The notes: generated by a model not told the origin, from the sequence alone. A stretch of DNA of 64,000 nt from Shinisaurus crocodilurus (GCA_021292165.1 CM037878.1:192323118-192387117); one strand, 5' to 3'. Positions 43,909-55,899 are shown, counted from the first letter of the stretch. Translations and numbers: made by a program.

Positions 43909-43980
43909 GCAATTGCAGGGAGCAATTCCCATTGAACTCAATCGGGCTTACTTCTTAGTAGACATGTATAGGATTGCACT
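43909..43980. repeat. GCAATCCTATGC-family palindromic repeat
   Basis: Left arm degraded (GCAATTGCAGGGAGCAATTCC), right arm typical (TCGGGCTTACTTCTTAGTAG, ATGTATAGGATTGCA). Directly abuts the 5S-SINE. Confidence 0.7.
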
Positions 43981-44242
43981 GGGAATGCTGTATATAATGT
44001 GATGCTTCAGCTGTGCCTAGTTCTATTATTAGAATCTATTATTATAGATGCCAACATTATGTGACAAAATAAATAAATGGCTCCCAGAGTCCCATCCAGA
44101 GAATACAGAGTGGGTCATCATGAGAATGCGGAGTCTGGCCATTGCTGACTTCTTAGACATTTACTGTGACAGCACTGAAAATAGGTCTAAATATCAACTG
44201 CATTGGTAAAATACGTGGCAATGAGTTTTATGGCACGTAGAC

Positions 44243-44325
44243 TGCAATCCTATACACACTTACTTGGGGATAAATCTCATTTACTTCAGCTGGGCTTACT
44301 TCTGAGTAGACATGTATGGGATTCT
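44243..44325. repeat. GCAATCCTATGC-family palindromic repeat
   Basis: TGCAATCCTATACACACTTA at the left; GGGCTTACTTCTGAGTAGAC and ATGTATGGGATT at the right. Confidence 0.75.
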
Positions 44326-44329
44326 GGTA

Positions 44330-44990
44330 TTAATTGACACCAGTGAAAGTCTTCAGGGACTGGAGATGAAACTTCTAGGAATACCAAAGTTATCTGGAGT
44401 ACCATGGAGGTAGCTGTTATTAGCACAACATTCTTTCAGAACTTTACCTTATAGATTTTTATGATTACAACACTATGGCACTAGCCAAGTGCACAGGGGC
44501 TGGTAATCCATGGCTATTTTTCCAAGCAATGTGATTCGCAGACAAATTTTCAGATTACAAATGGTGCTATTGGATGGCAAATCCCATGTGTCATCATTTG
44601 GCAAGAAAAGTGAAAAAGAGAGAAATCTCTTATGAAATATAAATATAGCACAGCATACATAAAACAATTTATGTATAGCCAAGGACACACCAAATAGCTT
44701 TATGATTAATAACACCAAGTATATGAGGCCATTCAACAGCTGTGAAGATAAAGCTATTTGAATTTTGATGTGATGAATCAGGATATAACTGAGGATTATG
44801 ACACACTATGTTGGAAAATCAAAGAAAACTCAGGGCTGTAAATTTTAGCCCTTGGCTAAATACAAGTAGATTCATGGACTTCTGGTAGCTTCCTAGTGAT
44901 GCACTATACATACATCATCCATCCTCAGTTTTTCAAATCTACAGTCCAACCTTAGCCATATTTATATGATTTCAATGGGATACACGTACA
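44330..44990. other. Unclassified AT-rich sequence
   Basis: No recognisable element or exon; one 87-codon minus frame (44,473-44,736) is hydrophobic but shows no family signature. Confidence 0.4.
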
Positions 44991-44998
44991 GGTAACAG

Positions 44999-45086
44999 CG
45001 CAATTTTAAGCAAATTTACTCAGAAGCAGGTCCTACTTCTTTAAATTGGACTTAATCCCTACTAAGTGTGTTTAGGATTACAGGCT
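44999..45086. repeat. GCAATCCTATGC-family palindromic repeat (diverged)
   Basis: GCAATTTTAAGCAAATTTACTC at the left, AATTGGACTTAATCCCTAC and TTTAGGATTACAGGC at the right. Confidence 0.6.
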
Positions 45087-45099
45087 AAATATGCTTAAG

Positions 45100-45880
45100 A
45101 TTAGGATGCTAATCACTAGATAAACACAAGGTCCCCAATCCATGTACCTGTGAGTGCAGCAGTATTAGTGAATTTCTCCCACTTGACCAACCGGATGATC
45201 AGTGGGAGGGGGAAGGAGTTCTCTCACATCAGCAGAAAGCAAAAAGGCTCCATGAGTATAGCAGGGGATGATGCAGCCAACTACTGCACTCACAGGTACA
45301 TGGATCAGGGTCTCTAGGGCTCATAAACGCTGGCCTGCAGAAGGTAGTGGATTTCTCCAACTCCATAGCAACCTCTAGCTCATAAAATGAGGGTGAACTA
45401 TGCATGAGAACCCTTTTCTACACATAGAATCAGTGTGTGTGAGGTTGTGGTGTGGGTGGGGGAACTTTGAGACCTTGCAAGCAACCCAGAGTGAGAGCAC
45501 CCCCCACAGATGGCTGTATAGCCACAGTCTGAAGCCTTCAAGTGAGGGAGAGCCCACCCCACCTGCCTAGGTTACATTGCCAAACTCCTCTTAACGTAAA
45601 GCATGCTGGATCTTGGCCAGCATGTATTTTCTAAGCACAATCTATTGCTTTCACATCCATCCCAAAGATTGTAGTACAGCATCAGTTTGGCTATGAATGA
45701 AATGACAGTATTCATGATGTAAAAAGAGGCAAATCTGGTTCTGGTGCCTCTTCAATCTGCTGGAATCAATGACATACAAAATGGAACAGGAGGGACAGGG
45801 GTGGTGGCAGCTTTTAGTGAAATCACATAAAAGTATTATGCATTGTTTAAAAACAAGCAAAGTATGCAATAAACAATTTA
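45100..45880. other. Unclassified sequence with an internal inverted word
   Basis: TGTACCTGTGAGTGCAGCAG (about 45,144) recurs inverted at about 45,283 (TGCACTCACAGGTACATGGA), so 45,115-45,312 may be a small palindromic element. The remainder is unassigned. Confidence 0.4.
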
Positions 45881-45883
45881 GGC

Positions 45884-45957
45884 TGCAATCCCATATACAC
45901 TTTTCCATTGAACATAATGGGACTTCCTTACAAGTAAACATACATAGATTTGCACTG
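45884..45957. repeat. GCAATCCTATGC-family palindromic repeat
   Basis: TGCAATCCCATATACACTTT at the left; ATGGGACTTCCTTACAAG and ACATAGATTTGCACTG at the right. Confidence 0.7.
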
Positions 45958-45971
45958 TTGATGGTTTAAAC

Positions 45972-46088
45972 TAGGGGTAGGTAACTTGTGGCCCTCCAGA
46001 TGTTTTGGCCTACAACTCCCATTATCCCTCACCATTGGCTATTCTGGATAGGGCTGATGGGAGTTGTTGACCAAGTTGCCCACCCCTG
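45972..46088. mobile_element. Palindromic hAT MITE (CCAGATGTTTTGGCCTACAA copy)
   Basis: 117 bp: left TAGGGGTAGGTAACTTG, complement of right CAGGGGTGGGCAACTTGG. Flanks GTTTAAAC (45,964-45,971) and CTTTAAAC (46,089-46,096) match 7 of 8, supporting the 8-bp duplication of hAT elements. Confidence 0.8.
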
Positions 46089-46106
46089 CTTTAAACTGAC
46101 CCTAGG

Positions 46107-46352
46107 TTTTATTTATTTATTTGTTTGTTATATTTATACCCCACCTTTTTTCCTGCAAGGAACCCAAGGTGGCTTACATAATCCTCATCCTCCTCTCCAT
46201 TTTATCCTCACAACAACCCTGTGTGGTAGGTTAGGCTGAGAGTCAGTGACTGGCCCAAAGTCACCCAATGAGTTTCGTGGCTGAGCGGGGACTAGAACCC
46301 GGATCTCCCGAGTCCCAGTCCAACACACTCACCACTATGCCACACTGGCTCT
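46107..46352 (-). mobile_element. tRNA-derived SINE with MIR-like core (copy 2)
   Basis: Minus strand: AGCCAGTGTGGCATAGTGG head, box-B-like GGTTCTAGTCCCCGC, CACTGACTCTCAGCCTAACC, core GGGTTGTTGTGAGGATAAAA, and a tail of AAATA units. Lies about 20 bp from the hAT MITE. Confidence 0.85.
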
Positions 46353-47084
46353 CTGGTTCTAATTACCAGCTACTTTCATGATAGAGGCTCCTCAGCTCCT
46401 CAGCGTTTATCATATTCATGATGAGGGGAAATTCAACTGGTTCGTTTGTATGGTGGATAAGGGTGCATTATGTCAGGCAACTGTCGTAGGAACAAGGAAC
46501 CCTTTGGCAAAAGAAGTCAGCAGCTGTACTACACAGAGCTGCTTATGACTGGGAAGCTGTCCCAGCTAACATAAAGTTAATGTGACATAATAGCACCAAT
46601 TAGAAAGATGCCCAAACTCAAATTTTAGCTGCTCAGCAATCTAAACCACCTTCTTCCCATGAACAGTTTCTTCACCTTTTTTGACACTGATTTTCTATAG
46701 CAGCTGATTTTGTCAGGAAATGAAGAATCTGACAATTAACATAAAATATTTATGGGTTTCCATAGTGTCACCCATGTCCTAAAAACTGAAGGATCTATAG
46801 TCAATCCAAAGTCAACAAAGAAAAAAGCTGATCACCAAGTGGGGTTCATAGTTGCCAAGGAACTTGAATCAGAGTTCCTACTTCCATTTCCAACATTCTG
46901 GCAACATTTCTTAGGTGTGGGGTAGGTGGGTGCAGCAGACTTCTAAAAAAGTATATTCAATTTTCAACCTCAAGCAAGAAAATTAGAGATCTGCTGGAGA
47001 TTATGACGTGTACGTTGTGATTTGAAAAGGATTTTGGATAATAAAATGATATGGCAAATGGATTACACAGAAGTATGAGGCTAG

Positions 47085-47490
47085 CGGGGCTTCCGGGTGA
47101 ACATGGCGCCTTGAACGTCGCACAGAAATCTGTGGGGCAGCCGATAAAGTGTTTCCTGGCCAGAGAACCTCTCTGGGTGGGGAATCTACTTCTGATTAAA
47201 GAAGCTAAGATTTGATGTTACCCCAAATTATCTCATAGGGTCATAAATTGCTTTCTGTTTGCCCTCTGACAGATAGATTTGCAGCTTGCGATCTGAGGTG
47301 GGGAAAAACGGTGCTGTATTCGGAGACCGGTTTCTACCGATCATTAGAAGCATTCATGCTCACTTCCAAATGAAGGATTACATCTGGACTGGCTAATTTG
47401 GAATCTTTCTGCAGCATAGTAGGATTTATAATTAACTGTAAGTAGACTATGGGTTCATCTGGGAGGCAAAAAAGATAACCAAGAGATAAC
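47085..47490 (+). mobile_element. Possible LINE-1-like 5' UTR fragment
   Basis: Starts GGGGCTTCCGGGTGAACATGGCG, whose CTTCCGG and ATGGCG words resemble L1 5' ends of reptiles, and about 350 bp later has an ATG followed by GGTTCATCTGGGAGGCAAA that opens a short basic frame soon stopped. The resemblance is limited; it could also be unrelated GC-richer sequence. Confidence 0.3.
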
Positions 47491-47519
47491 TTGAAAGGAG
47501 GTCCATACATCTTTTATGT

Positions 47520-47604
47520 GTAGCAGTTTGGAATGGCTGGCTGGGGAATGCAGAGAGTTTTAGGACTTTTTTCTGTCTAAACATGCATAGGATTGCACCC
47601 TTAG
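47520..47604. mobile_element. Half-copy of the GGGTGCAATCCTATGC palindromic MITE
   Basis: GGAATGGCTGGCTGGGGAATGC then CTTTTTTCTGTCTAAACATG and CATAGGATTGCACCC: the right half of the element seen complete at 27,842. Confidence 0.65.
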
Positions 47605-48014
47605 TGAAGTAATGTTCAAGGAGAACATTTTAGTTTCCCTCAGAATTCTTACTAAGTTTTTCCTGTGTGATATCCTCCAGCTTGAATTCAGCTTTAGGAA
47701 AAATATGGTTACAGTTCTATCTTATTCTTGTTTAAACTGGCCATTTAAAAATTAGTATGTTTTAAATGGTAATTCTCCAAGGTAGATCCACAGCTTATTT
47801 GTTGAGGACCAATTCATGACTGAGAGATCCAAGTTTCTTTGAGTCCAAACTGCTGACTAAACCACATGATCAGCGTGCTAAAAAAGAAAAGAAAAAGAAA
47901 GTAAAATAAACATTTCTACATGGAAAGAAGAGGTTACTTTAGGGAGAAAGAAACCCACAAGCTAAAGTAAACTAAGAATCATAATACTGTATTCATTTAA
48001 ACAGAATATCCTTC

Positions 48015-48850
48015 CCTCACCGACGCGTAGCTGCTGGTGGGGAGATAATTTGCGTGCGGGCAGGAATGGGAGATGGACCTGGTTGTTTCCATTTGAAGTC
48101 ACCAATGGGCTTATGGTGGGGGGGAGCAGTGGAGAACTTTATTAGGCCACGCGGCTCCTCCCTCTGCCTCTTTTCTCGAAGCAGCTCCTCCCCTCCTCCC
48201 CTCCCTCCCTCCCACCCCCCCAATTCACAGTGTGGGATTTCTGGTTGACGGTTGACGGGGCTGAGTAGGAATTTTGGCTCACCATTGCTGATTGGCCTGG
48301 TGGTGGTGTGCATGTTTCACCTACTCTACACTGTGTTGTTGGGTTGGGTGCTTTTTTGTTTTGCCTAGCTTCATGAATTCAGTCACATTGGCAGTAAGTG
48401 CGGGTTTAGGCAGTGGGGTGAGGTTCGGTGATCATCCCACGGCACCTTTTAGGTGACTGGCGATACCTGAGGCTTCCCTGAGCCCAGTTTCATGGCTTGG
48501 CCGGGGGAATTGGCCTCAAAGGTTTCATGGCTAGGCTGGGGGAATTGGCTACAAAGGTTCACTCACCTTTGAGGCCAATGCCGTCTCACCTGCAGGGTGT
48601 TTCACAGCCCTGTGAGGAGGTGACATGGAGGAGGCCTTCCGACACCACGTGGTGTAAAACTGGGGAGTGGCGAGTTACAGCCCCACTCCTCAGATTGGGA
48701 TGCTTCGCCCATTTAAGAGTATACTGGCCGATGACTGGTTTAGCTAGCACCCGCACTCGTCCCTTCACAGATCCTCAAATTAATAAATGTGGCCCTAATT
48801 TGCACCATCATTCTCTGTCTCGGCTCTTATTTCCTGCTTTACGCGTGGAA
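48015..48850 (+). mobile_element. LTR-like repeat, copy B
   Basis: Aligns with the complement of 42,290-43,070 (see copy A). Contains a TATA-like TTAAGAGTATACTGG (about 48,712) and AATAAA at 48,782-48,787 followed by TGTGGCCCTAATTTGC. ACGCGT occurs at both margins (about 48,022 and 48,840), a possible target duplication, though the word is self-complementary. Frames of 60-122 codons inside are not genes. Confidence 0.55.
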
Positions 48851-48907
48851 AAGATTCAGAAATGAAAACTGGAAACTGAAGTATGGTTGGAAACTTATCA
48901 GATGGTA

Positions 48908-49143
48908 AGCCAGTGTGGCATAGTGGTGAGAGTGTTGGACTGGGACTCAGGAGATCTGGGTTCTAGTCCCCACTTGGCCATGAAACTCACTGGGTGACTT
49001 TGGGCCAGTCACTGACTCTCAGCCTAACCTACCTCACAGGGTTGTTGTGAGGATAAAATGGAGAGGAGGAGGATTATGTAAGCTCCCTTGGGTTCCTTGC
49101 AGGAAAAAAGGTGGGGTATAAATATAATAAATAAATAAATAAT
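48908..49143 (+). mobile_element. tRNA-derived SINE with MIR-like core (copy 3, best preserved)
   Basis: Head GCCAGTGTGGCATAGTGG (box A region TGGCATAGTGG) and box B GGTTCTAGTCC; then TGAAACTCACTGGGTGACTT, GTCACTGACTCTCAGCCTAA, CACAGGGTTGTTGTGAGG, and a 3' tail of (AATA)n. It is the clearest copy for deriving a consensus. Confidence 0.9.
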
Positions 49144-49149
49144 TTACCG

Positions 49150-50460
49150 AATCTGTTCCCATCACTGTGAGCCTTGGCAATGTGATCTCAGCCAAAAAAA
49201 TTATCTACAGCAATGTTACTATGCCTAGAGTTATTAGATATTCTTATTGAGTTTTGTGTAATAATATTTAGAGCACTTTCCAAACTGGTTTTGGCAGTAT
49301 TACAAACCAAGGTAATTTAGTTTTGGCATCAATCAGATGAATCTTGTCTTGCCTTACAGAAATGTGCAGATGATTTATAAATGGACAATGCTATTGTGAA
49401 TCACTTAAAAATCAAAGTCAAGGCCTTCCTGGGAATTTTAAGAACATTGGAATATCTTTGATAATTTATAGGTTTCTGTTTATACATTCATTATACCTAG
49501 AACTCAGAAGTCTGCATTATTAAAAGCAACCATGGCATATTGGCAGTGATTTCCTTATATATTGTCACAAATAAATAGATATTATAAACAGCATAACAGA
49601 TAAGGAAGCACAGCGGTCATTGCAATTCTTTGCAATGAAAATGTTGCTTGCATTATTTTGCCCACACTGCCCTGGAATGAAGGGACAAGATGTGGCAGAT
49701 GGGTAGTAGAACTATGGGCCAGTGTCTCTTCTTCCCTCCTACCCACACTGAACCTGCCCATTGTGATCATGTGATTTATATGATAAGATGCTTAAGGCAG
49801 AATGAAACCAAATTATTGAACCCCTACAACGCAACAGCACTGAATAGGTTAAGAAGCAACCCTGTAGTCAATTTAGCAATCAGATGGGAACTAAAAATCA
49901 CTACTTTGCCCCACTGGCAGCTAGCTAATCCTACATGATCAAGCTGGGTAAGTGGGCTGCCACTACACCTGGGAACTGAGGAGTGGGAGGCAAAACTGCC
50001 TCCCTCCACAATCAGCAAGCTGAGGAGTGATACTCTGTTGTTATGTATGTATGTATGTTGCATGTGTGGTATATATTTTAGATGTTATATATAGCAGCAA
50101 TTAATCTGCTCTTCTGAGCCTCATCTCACACACTTTGAATTATACTAATGCAAAAGCATTCATGATGCCTTGCTGTTGTTATACAACATAAATAATTTCA
50201 AATAAAACTGTTAATTAACAATAATTTCAGAGCCACTATCAATTCAGTCCACCTAGAACTCCAAACATTTCTAGACTGTAGTACTATGGTAATAGGCACA
50301 TGGTGACAATAACATAGCTCTGATTTGCCAGACTGTGCTACACGCCACAACAGAAGTCAGCCTATATCATCACATCAGCCAATATAGTGACAATGATTGC
50401 CACTCTGACAGCATCTCTGCAAACTGTACCGCTATCCAGCAAATCTTGATGTTTTACAGA
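49150..50460. other. Unclassified AT-rich sequence
   Basis: Short simple tracts only (a TATG run near 50,041). Frames up to 82 codons show no domain. No transposon recognised. Confidence 0.4.
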
Positions 50461-50486
50461 TACACACACACACACACACACACACC
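50461..50486. repeat. (AC)n microsatellite
   Basis: Pure AC run. Confidence 0.95.
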
Positions 50487-50528
50487 TATTGCCCATGGGT
50501 AAAAAGCACCAAGGAATACTTTTCATGA

Positions 50529-50659
50529 GGGGTGAAATCCTATGCATGTTTAGACAGAAAAAAAAGTCCTACAACTCCCAGCATGGCATGGCTGGCTGGC
50601 TGGGGCATGCTTGGAATGGTCAGACTTTTTTCTGTCTAAACATGCATAGGATTGTGCCC
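50529..50659. mobile_element. Palindromic MITE, GGGTGCAATCCTATGC family
   Basis: GGGGTGAAATCCTATGCATG at the left and its near complement CATGCATAGGATTGTGCCC at the right, with TTTAGACAGAAAAAAAAGTC against GACTTTTTTCTGTCTAAA inside. TTAA flanks, present at 27,842, are not seen here. Confidence 0.75.
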
Positions 50660-50784
50660 ATAGTTATCCAAGCCATTACACACACATACTACACACAACA
50701 CATGGCCAGGCAGAGAAAAACAGGCTATATAACACCTCTCCTTGCACAAGTCACTCTGGTGCTGCATAGAGAAAGCGTGCATGG

Positions 50785-51065
50785 AGGAGTGATGGACAAA
50801 TCTCTCATTTTCGGTTTCTCTCTCTCATTTTTTCCAATCTTAAATTTGGTTTGTCCCAAATGTTAAAAAATTATTTTAAGTTCGCATGAAAATGCATATT
50901 CATTTCTGTGTCCATTTCTCCTAGTGCATGCATTTTTGTATGCAATTTTGCCTAATATTTGTGAAATATAGTTCCACTAGTATATTCATTTTTGTGGGCA
51001 CTTTCCCTTAGTATACACATTTTTTTTTGCAAGCAATTTTCTTAATATAATGCACTTTTGAATGT
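50785..51065. repeat. A/T-rich dispersed repeat with modular structure
   Basis: Begins GATGGACAAATCTCTCATTTTCG; continues with modules such as ATGCATTTTTGTATGCAATT and GTATACACATTTTTTT at about 25-bp spacing. Opposite orientation to the copy at 25,495. Confidence 0.6.
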
Positions 51066-51069
51066 TATT

Positions 51070-53370
51070 TCAGAGTTATTGTCTCTCAGAATATCACCAA
51101 GCAACTACTACACAGACATTTGACAGTAACAAAGAAGGCCTCAGGCCTACTCAGATACATTATAGCCTCTCAGTGGCCACACAAAATAACAGAAAAACAA
51201 CAGTTATATACTTGACATTAATTCACAGCTGGTCTCTCAGTTGAGTCAATAGAGTGGTCCCTACAGTCTCATCTCTCCCTTTGCTACAGGTAGGCAGAAT
51301 GGCTGCTGCTAAATTACAGCTCTCTGGGTTATTTTGGGTTCTCTCAGGGAGCAAATAGGAACATGGGTGGCAAAGTTGGAAGAGGGTGAAAGCTAAAGGC
51401 AAACAGGCCATCAAACAGATCCTTCACAGGTTTCCTCCTTCTTCAGTGCCATCTCTCCCCTAACTCAACTCTCTTTTTAATACAGCTATTAATACATTCA
51501 CTTTTCATATTTATACTTTTAGTTCCATTTTAATAGTGCATCCACCATTTTTTATTTAAGCTCACCTTTTACATGCTGTTACAACATCAAATGTTGAAAA
51601 CAGTATGCCTGAACAAACAAGTCTGCAGTACTCTTTTATTCTCTTCTTTTATCATTTCAATAAAATTCTCTGCATACAGATTAACTTTGTTTGCACAATG
51701 TTTATTTTTGCTATCCCTGCTTGAAAGAGGAGCACTAAATGCTTCGATAAAAGGATTACAAGGTCATGCAGTTTCAAGTAACTTTGTAAGTACATCACCA
51801 TCAAAAAAGTCTGTTTTGGGAAAGTTGTATTGCGGGGTCAGAAGGAAGTTGTTCTCTCTCTCTGTATGTACATTATGACCTGACATCTCTCCGGGGAAGA
51901 CAGACCAGTTCCCTCCAGTTTTTTTGTCTAGGTGACACAGAAATACAAATGAAAAGGAAGATAAACTAATTCTGCTGATTTCCAATTTCTTTAGCACTAT
52001 AAAATTTCAGTGGGCAGGTCAAGCAAACTCTGGACCGTCACACATTTGCTAGATAATTCTGAATTGCAGTTTCCTATAGTAGCTTTAACATATTTCAGAC
52101 AGAGTCTAGTCAATAATGCTCAGGATAGTTTCACACATCAGGGCTGGTGGTCATTCAGGCAGGTAGTCAGGGATGAGTAGTCCAAGAGTAGTTCAGTCTT
52201 TGCACAACAAGCTGCTCAGGTTGAGAAGCCAGATTGGACTCAACAGTCCTACAGAACCAGGTGGAACACTGTTGGCCCCTTTGTCACCCAACCTCCATTA
52301 CACTGGTAGCTCCAAGACCACTCTCTGCCCATTTTCAGTCAGACACTGTAGTTCCCTCCTGCATCATGCTGACATGGTGGTGCAGACACTGGGTTCTGCT
52401 GCTGGTGACCCTAATTTAAAACCTTTGCCACCTTACAGTGAAAATAAGCCACAGAACTGCACAGAAGATATTCTAATCTAACCTAAAGATTTGCTTCATG
52501 TACTGAGTACTCATGCAAACACTTAAAAAACTAAAGTCAGGTGATGGGCACTGCCATCACCCAATTTTGTTGCTACACTATTTTACTGGCCCCTAAAGTC
52601 ACATCACATGTTGTGAATGCAGGGGTCTCTTTGAGGGGCCAGTGAACCACAACACTGGACTTGGACCTATGAGGATGGGGAGGCAATGGATGGATGTCTG
52701 CATGAGAAAGTCCGTAGGCTTCCACAGAGTCTGGAACCCTGCATGATAGGGGCTTCCAATCCCATCAAAACCTACACTCATAGCCTTCCCCTATGCAGAG
52801 GTCCACACTCAACTCGTCATGTCCGCACTCAACGCGTCGTGTCAGGGGTTGAGCTAGGAAGTTGTGCAACATTCGGGGCAGGGCCAGCAGTGTGGCCCCA
52901 CAGCTGCTTGAACTCGTGCAGACCCTTTCATGTGACTTGCTGAGAGAAGTGGATTGCTGAGAGTACACTTGAGTTACTATATAGATTTATTTACTTAGGT
53001 TATTTTTAGCCCTCTCAGATTCCCAAAGTGGGGTATTTTAAAAAAAATATTTTGACAATCTGAATAAAATTAAAACAAAGATGAAACAAATATATGGGGG
53101 GAAGGGCAGCTGGGACCAACCTTCACCCCACTCCCTCCAGCTGCTCTCTTCTCTCAAGAGTCACCTTTTCAGTGTGTTTGTTCTGTTCAGTCCAATCCAG
53201 CCGTTTGCATTAAAGAACTGAGAATGTTTTCCCCATAGTTGAGTAAATGACAAATCTAAAGGAATTTCTTTGCTTGAATTTTTTGGATGAAGCATTGCAG
53301 GCTGAAATCTGTTCTGAATAATATTTCTCTAGAATGCCACAGGAGAAAACAATAACAACAACCACTTGCA
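51070..53370. other. Unclassified sequence
   Basis: No element classified. A short tandem duplication of about 20 bp (CACTCAACTCGTCATGTC, CACTCAACGCGTCGTGTC) lies at 52,804-52,844. Frames up to 102 codons on both strands have no recognisable domain. Confidence 0.4.
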
Positions 53371-53383
53371 CCAGAGACAAAGC

Positions 53384-53584
53384 CCTGGTTCACATGACAT
53401 GACAACCCATGATAAAACAAGCCATGGTGGCTTGTTATCGTGGGTTGTCAAGTCGTGCAAACCCAGCATGATGTCTTAAGTGAGGGTTGTTAACCACGAA
53501 CAACCCACACTAAGAAGCCATGGCTTATTGTTAGGTTGTGGGCTATGGCTTGTTTAAGCCATGGGCTGTCATGTCACGTGAACT
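53384..53584. mobile_element. Palindromic MITE (GGTTCACATGAC ends)
   Basis: Left end GGTTCACATGACATGACAACCC; complement of right end GTTCACGTGACATGACAGCCC. Inside are nested palindromes, for example AACCCATGATAAAACAAGCC against GGCTTGTTATCGTGGGTT. No target duplication found. Related to the elements at 34,754 and 55,199 by end sequence. Confidence 0.7.
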
Positions 53585-53949
53585 TGAGAACGTGGCTTGT
53601 GCATGGCTTGTTCTTAAAGGCTACAGAGTTGTTTAGCAAGAGTGGCAAAAAAGCTGACCACCTTGCAATCTCATTAGCCATTTCCCAGCTGTTGAAGTTT
53701 GCCCAGCTAGATCCAATATGGGTTGGATCCAGATCCGTTGTTCCACCAGTAGAAGGATACCACTTGAAGAACCTTCCCATCCTCTCCTCCCTCCTGCAGT
53801 CCCCTGCATGCCTTCCAAAGCTGTCCAGAGTGTTGGGGGATGGAGTCTGGTCAGTGACTGGATGGGAACTACCTAGACGTTCTTTGTATACTACCTTGAG
53901 AAAGGTGGGATAAAAATGTAGTAAACAAATAAATAGAAATGCATTTGTT

Positions 53950-55150
53950 TTCCAGATTTTGAATTGTAGTACATCAACAAATTAGATCTCGCTATCACCA
54001 AATATTAAGTATATAATAAATTGCTGAGACAGTTGGCCAATTCAGGGGGCATCTGAATTGCCTCCATATCAAGCACCCTCAAGGATGCAGCCATGTGGTG
54101 GAACTAAGCCTGACCCATCTCATCCACAAACACGGATGCCACCTCCTGGCATCAATTTGAGGAATTATGATAGCTGGAGAGAAAAAGAAAAAAGAAAACA
54201 ACTGTTGCAATAACGCAAATTGCCATGTGGATCTTCAAAACATTTGAACTGGTTTGTTAGTGGCTTTCTACCGGAAATATGACCCCTATTTAAAAATAAT
54301 TTCATCTTTCAGTGCACAGACCAGTTCAAGCTGATTGTTGCGACTGTTGCTAATATAAAATATGTTGGGTTCCCTCTCGCTAAAAGGACAGAAATAGATC
54401 ATGTATACTGCCTTGCAATTAAATCCAAAGTTAGTTCAAGCTGCTACTATATATTCTTATCATGGGAAAATTGCCCTTAAAACTTTCCAGTGTCTGAAAA
54501 GAAAGCAGTTACAACCATCTTCACTAATGCAGCTGCCATTAAGCATTTTACGGGTGTCAGCATTTTAACTGATGAGTCACGAGTTTTCAACTTTCAACTG
54601 AAAACATTAACATCTGATAGATGTTTAAGAAATTGCACTGACTGTACTTGCCTCATTATTTAAAAATAGACTTGAAAAGACTCTTCTCCCATTGGGGATG
54701 TACCTCATGAACTTCTGAATGCCTTGGTATTGCTCCCCAAAGTACAAATTAATATACACAACTTCTTCATTTAATTCTTTCCAATCACACACATTAGCTC
54801 TCTTTCTATTTTTCTCATGTAATTTTAAAAGTAATAAACATCCATAAAACCCATTCACTGGATTAACATAAAATTGAAAACAAGGATGACTATATCCAAC
54901 ATTGTATGGTAACAACACTCTAAGTGCATATTTGCAAATACAAACCTGTTTCAGGTATAATTATAATTTTTAAAGTCATGCTGTTACTGTGAGAACTGCT
55001 GACATATTTGACAGAAAAAAATAAAGTTAAGGATGTGAAGGCACTATGTGATTGGGAGGCATTTAGCTGGCAGTCATTGGCAGCAGTATACAGGGAATGT
55101 ACAATATAAAAGTTTCCCTTGCCTATTTTGATCTTGTGGAGTAGACAACC
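53950..55150. other. Unique-looking sequence, possible conserved non-coding DNA
   Basis: No transposon recognised. The part at about 54,430-54,620 contains an AP-1-type TGAGTCA in TGATGAGTCACGAG and runs without simple repeats. Hydrophobic frames (54,625-54,918 minus) have no family signature. Confidence 0.35.
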
Positions 55151-55175
55151 AGGATTGTGCAAAAACAGCAAAGAA

Positions 55176-55668
55176 CCTTGTGGCACTTTAAAGACTAAAG
55201 GCTGGTTCCCGTGTCATGTGAACGCCGGCTGGGGGCACCCCTGCGGGACAGCTGTGCGCGGGAAGCACAGAAAGTCACCATGGGCAGTAGAGGGGTAAGC
55301 CCCTACCCATGTGGCCACCCTGCCATGTGAACAGCGGGCAGCAGTCCCATGGGGGCCGGAGCTGCTGGGCATCCCAAGCTGCTGCCCCCTAGTGCTGGGA
55401 GGCCTGCTCCTTGGCGCGGGGACTGCCGGCTCCACCGCGGTCCGCCCACACATGCAGGGAGCAGGTCATCTGTGGTGCCCCGCCGGACCCCGCAGATGGC
55501 CCCGTGGTGCCTCCCCCACTCGCCACCTGGGTCATATGAACCAGCCCTAAGACATTTATTATGGCATGAGCTTTTGTAGGCACTGTCCACTGCTTCTGAT
55601 GAAGTGGACAGTGTACATAAAATCTTATGTGAGAATAAATTTGTTTGCCATTAATGTTCCACAAGACA
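55176..55668. repeat. Snap-back repeat split by a MITE
   Basis: Without the inserted element, CCTTGTGGCACTTTAAAGAC and GACATTTATTATGGCATGAG fold back on TTATGTGAGAATAAATTTG and TAATGTTCCACAAGAC; the turn is CACTGTCCACTGCTTCTGATG against GAAGTGGACAGTGTAC. A palindromic interspersed repeat of unknown class. Confidence 0.65.
55199..55547. mobile_element. GC-rich MITE with TAA target duplication (Harbinger-like?)
   Basis: Ends AGGCTGGTTC and (complement) GGGCTGGTTC, flanked by TAA on both sides (55,196-55,198 and 55,548-55,550). A 3-bp TWA target is typical of PIF/Harbinger elements. 349 bp, GC-rich, no transposase; the frames of 76-101 codons on both strands are compositional. Inserted into the snap-back repeat. 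Confidence 0.6.
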
Positions 55669-55750
55669 ATGTTTTTGCTGTAACAAACTAACATGGCTAC
55701 TCATCCAGGACTGTGCAGTGTACAGGCTTCTGAGAATCTCAGCATGCATC

Positions 55751-55754
<4 letters not shown>

Positions 55755-55805
<51 letters not shown>

Positions 55806-55823
55806 TGTGTGTGTGTGTGTGTG

Positions 55824-55856
<33 letters not shown>
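55755..55856. repeat. Compound microsatellite (CA)n(TG)n(TATC)n
   Basis: About 24 CA units pass through ACGTG into about 11 GT units and then eight TATC units. The CA/TG junction is self-complementary. Confidence 0.97.
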
Positions 55857-55899
55857 GGGGTATCTATATCCCTTATGTTTGCAGAACTCAAGAAAAGCA

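Noticed and set aside
43579..45957. CRISPR-like array of spaced repeats
   Set aside because: Repeats are diverged palindromes of variable length at irregular spacing in a vertebrate genome; they are interspersed elements.
48908..48980. Possible tRNA gene
   Set aside because: Boxes A and B are present but the sequence cannot form a tRNA cloverleaf with a proper acceptor end and continues into a SINE body.
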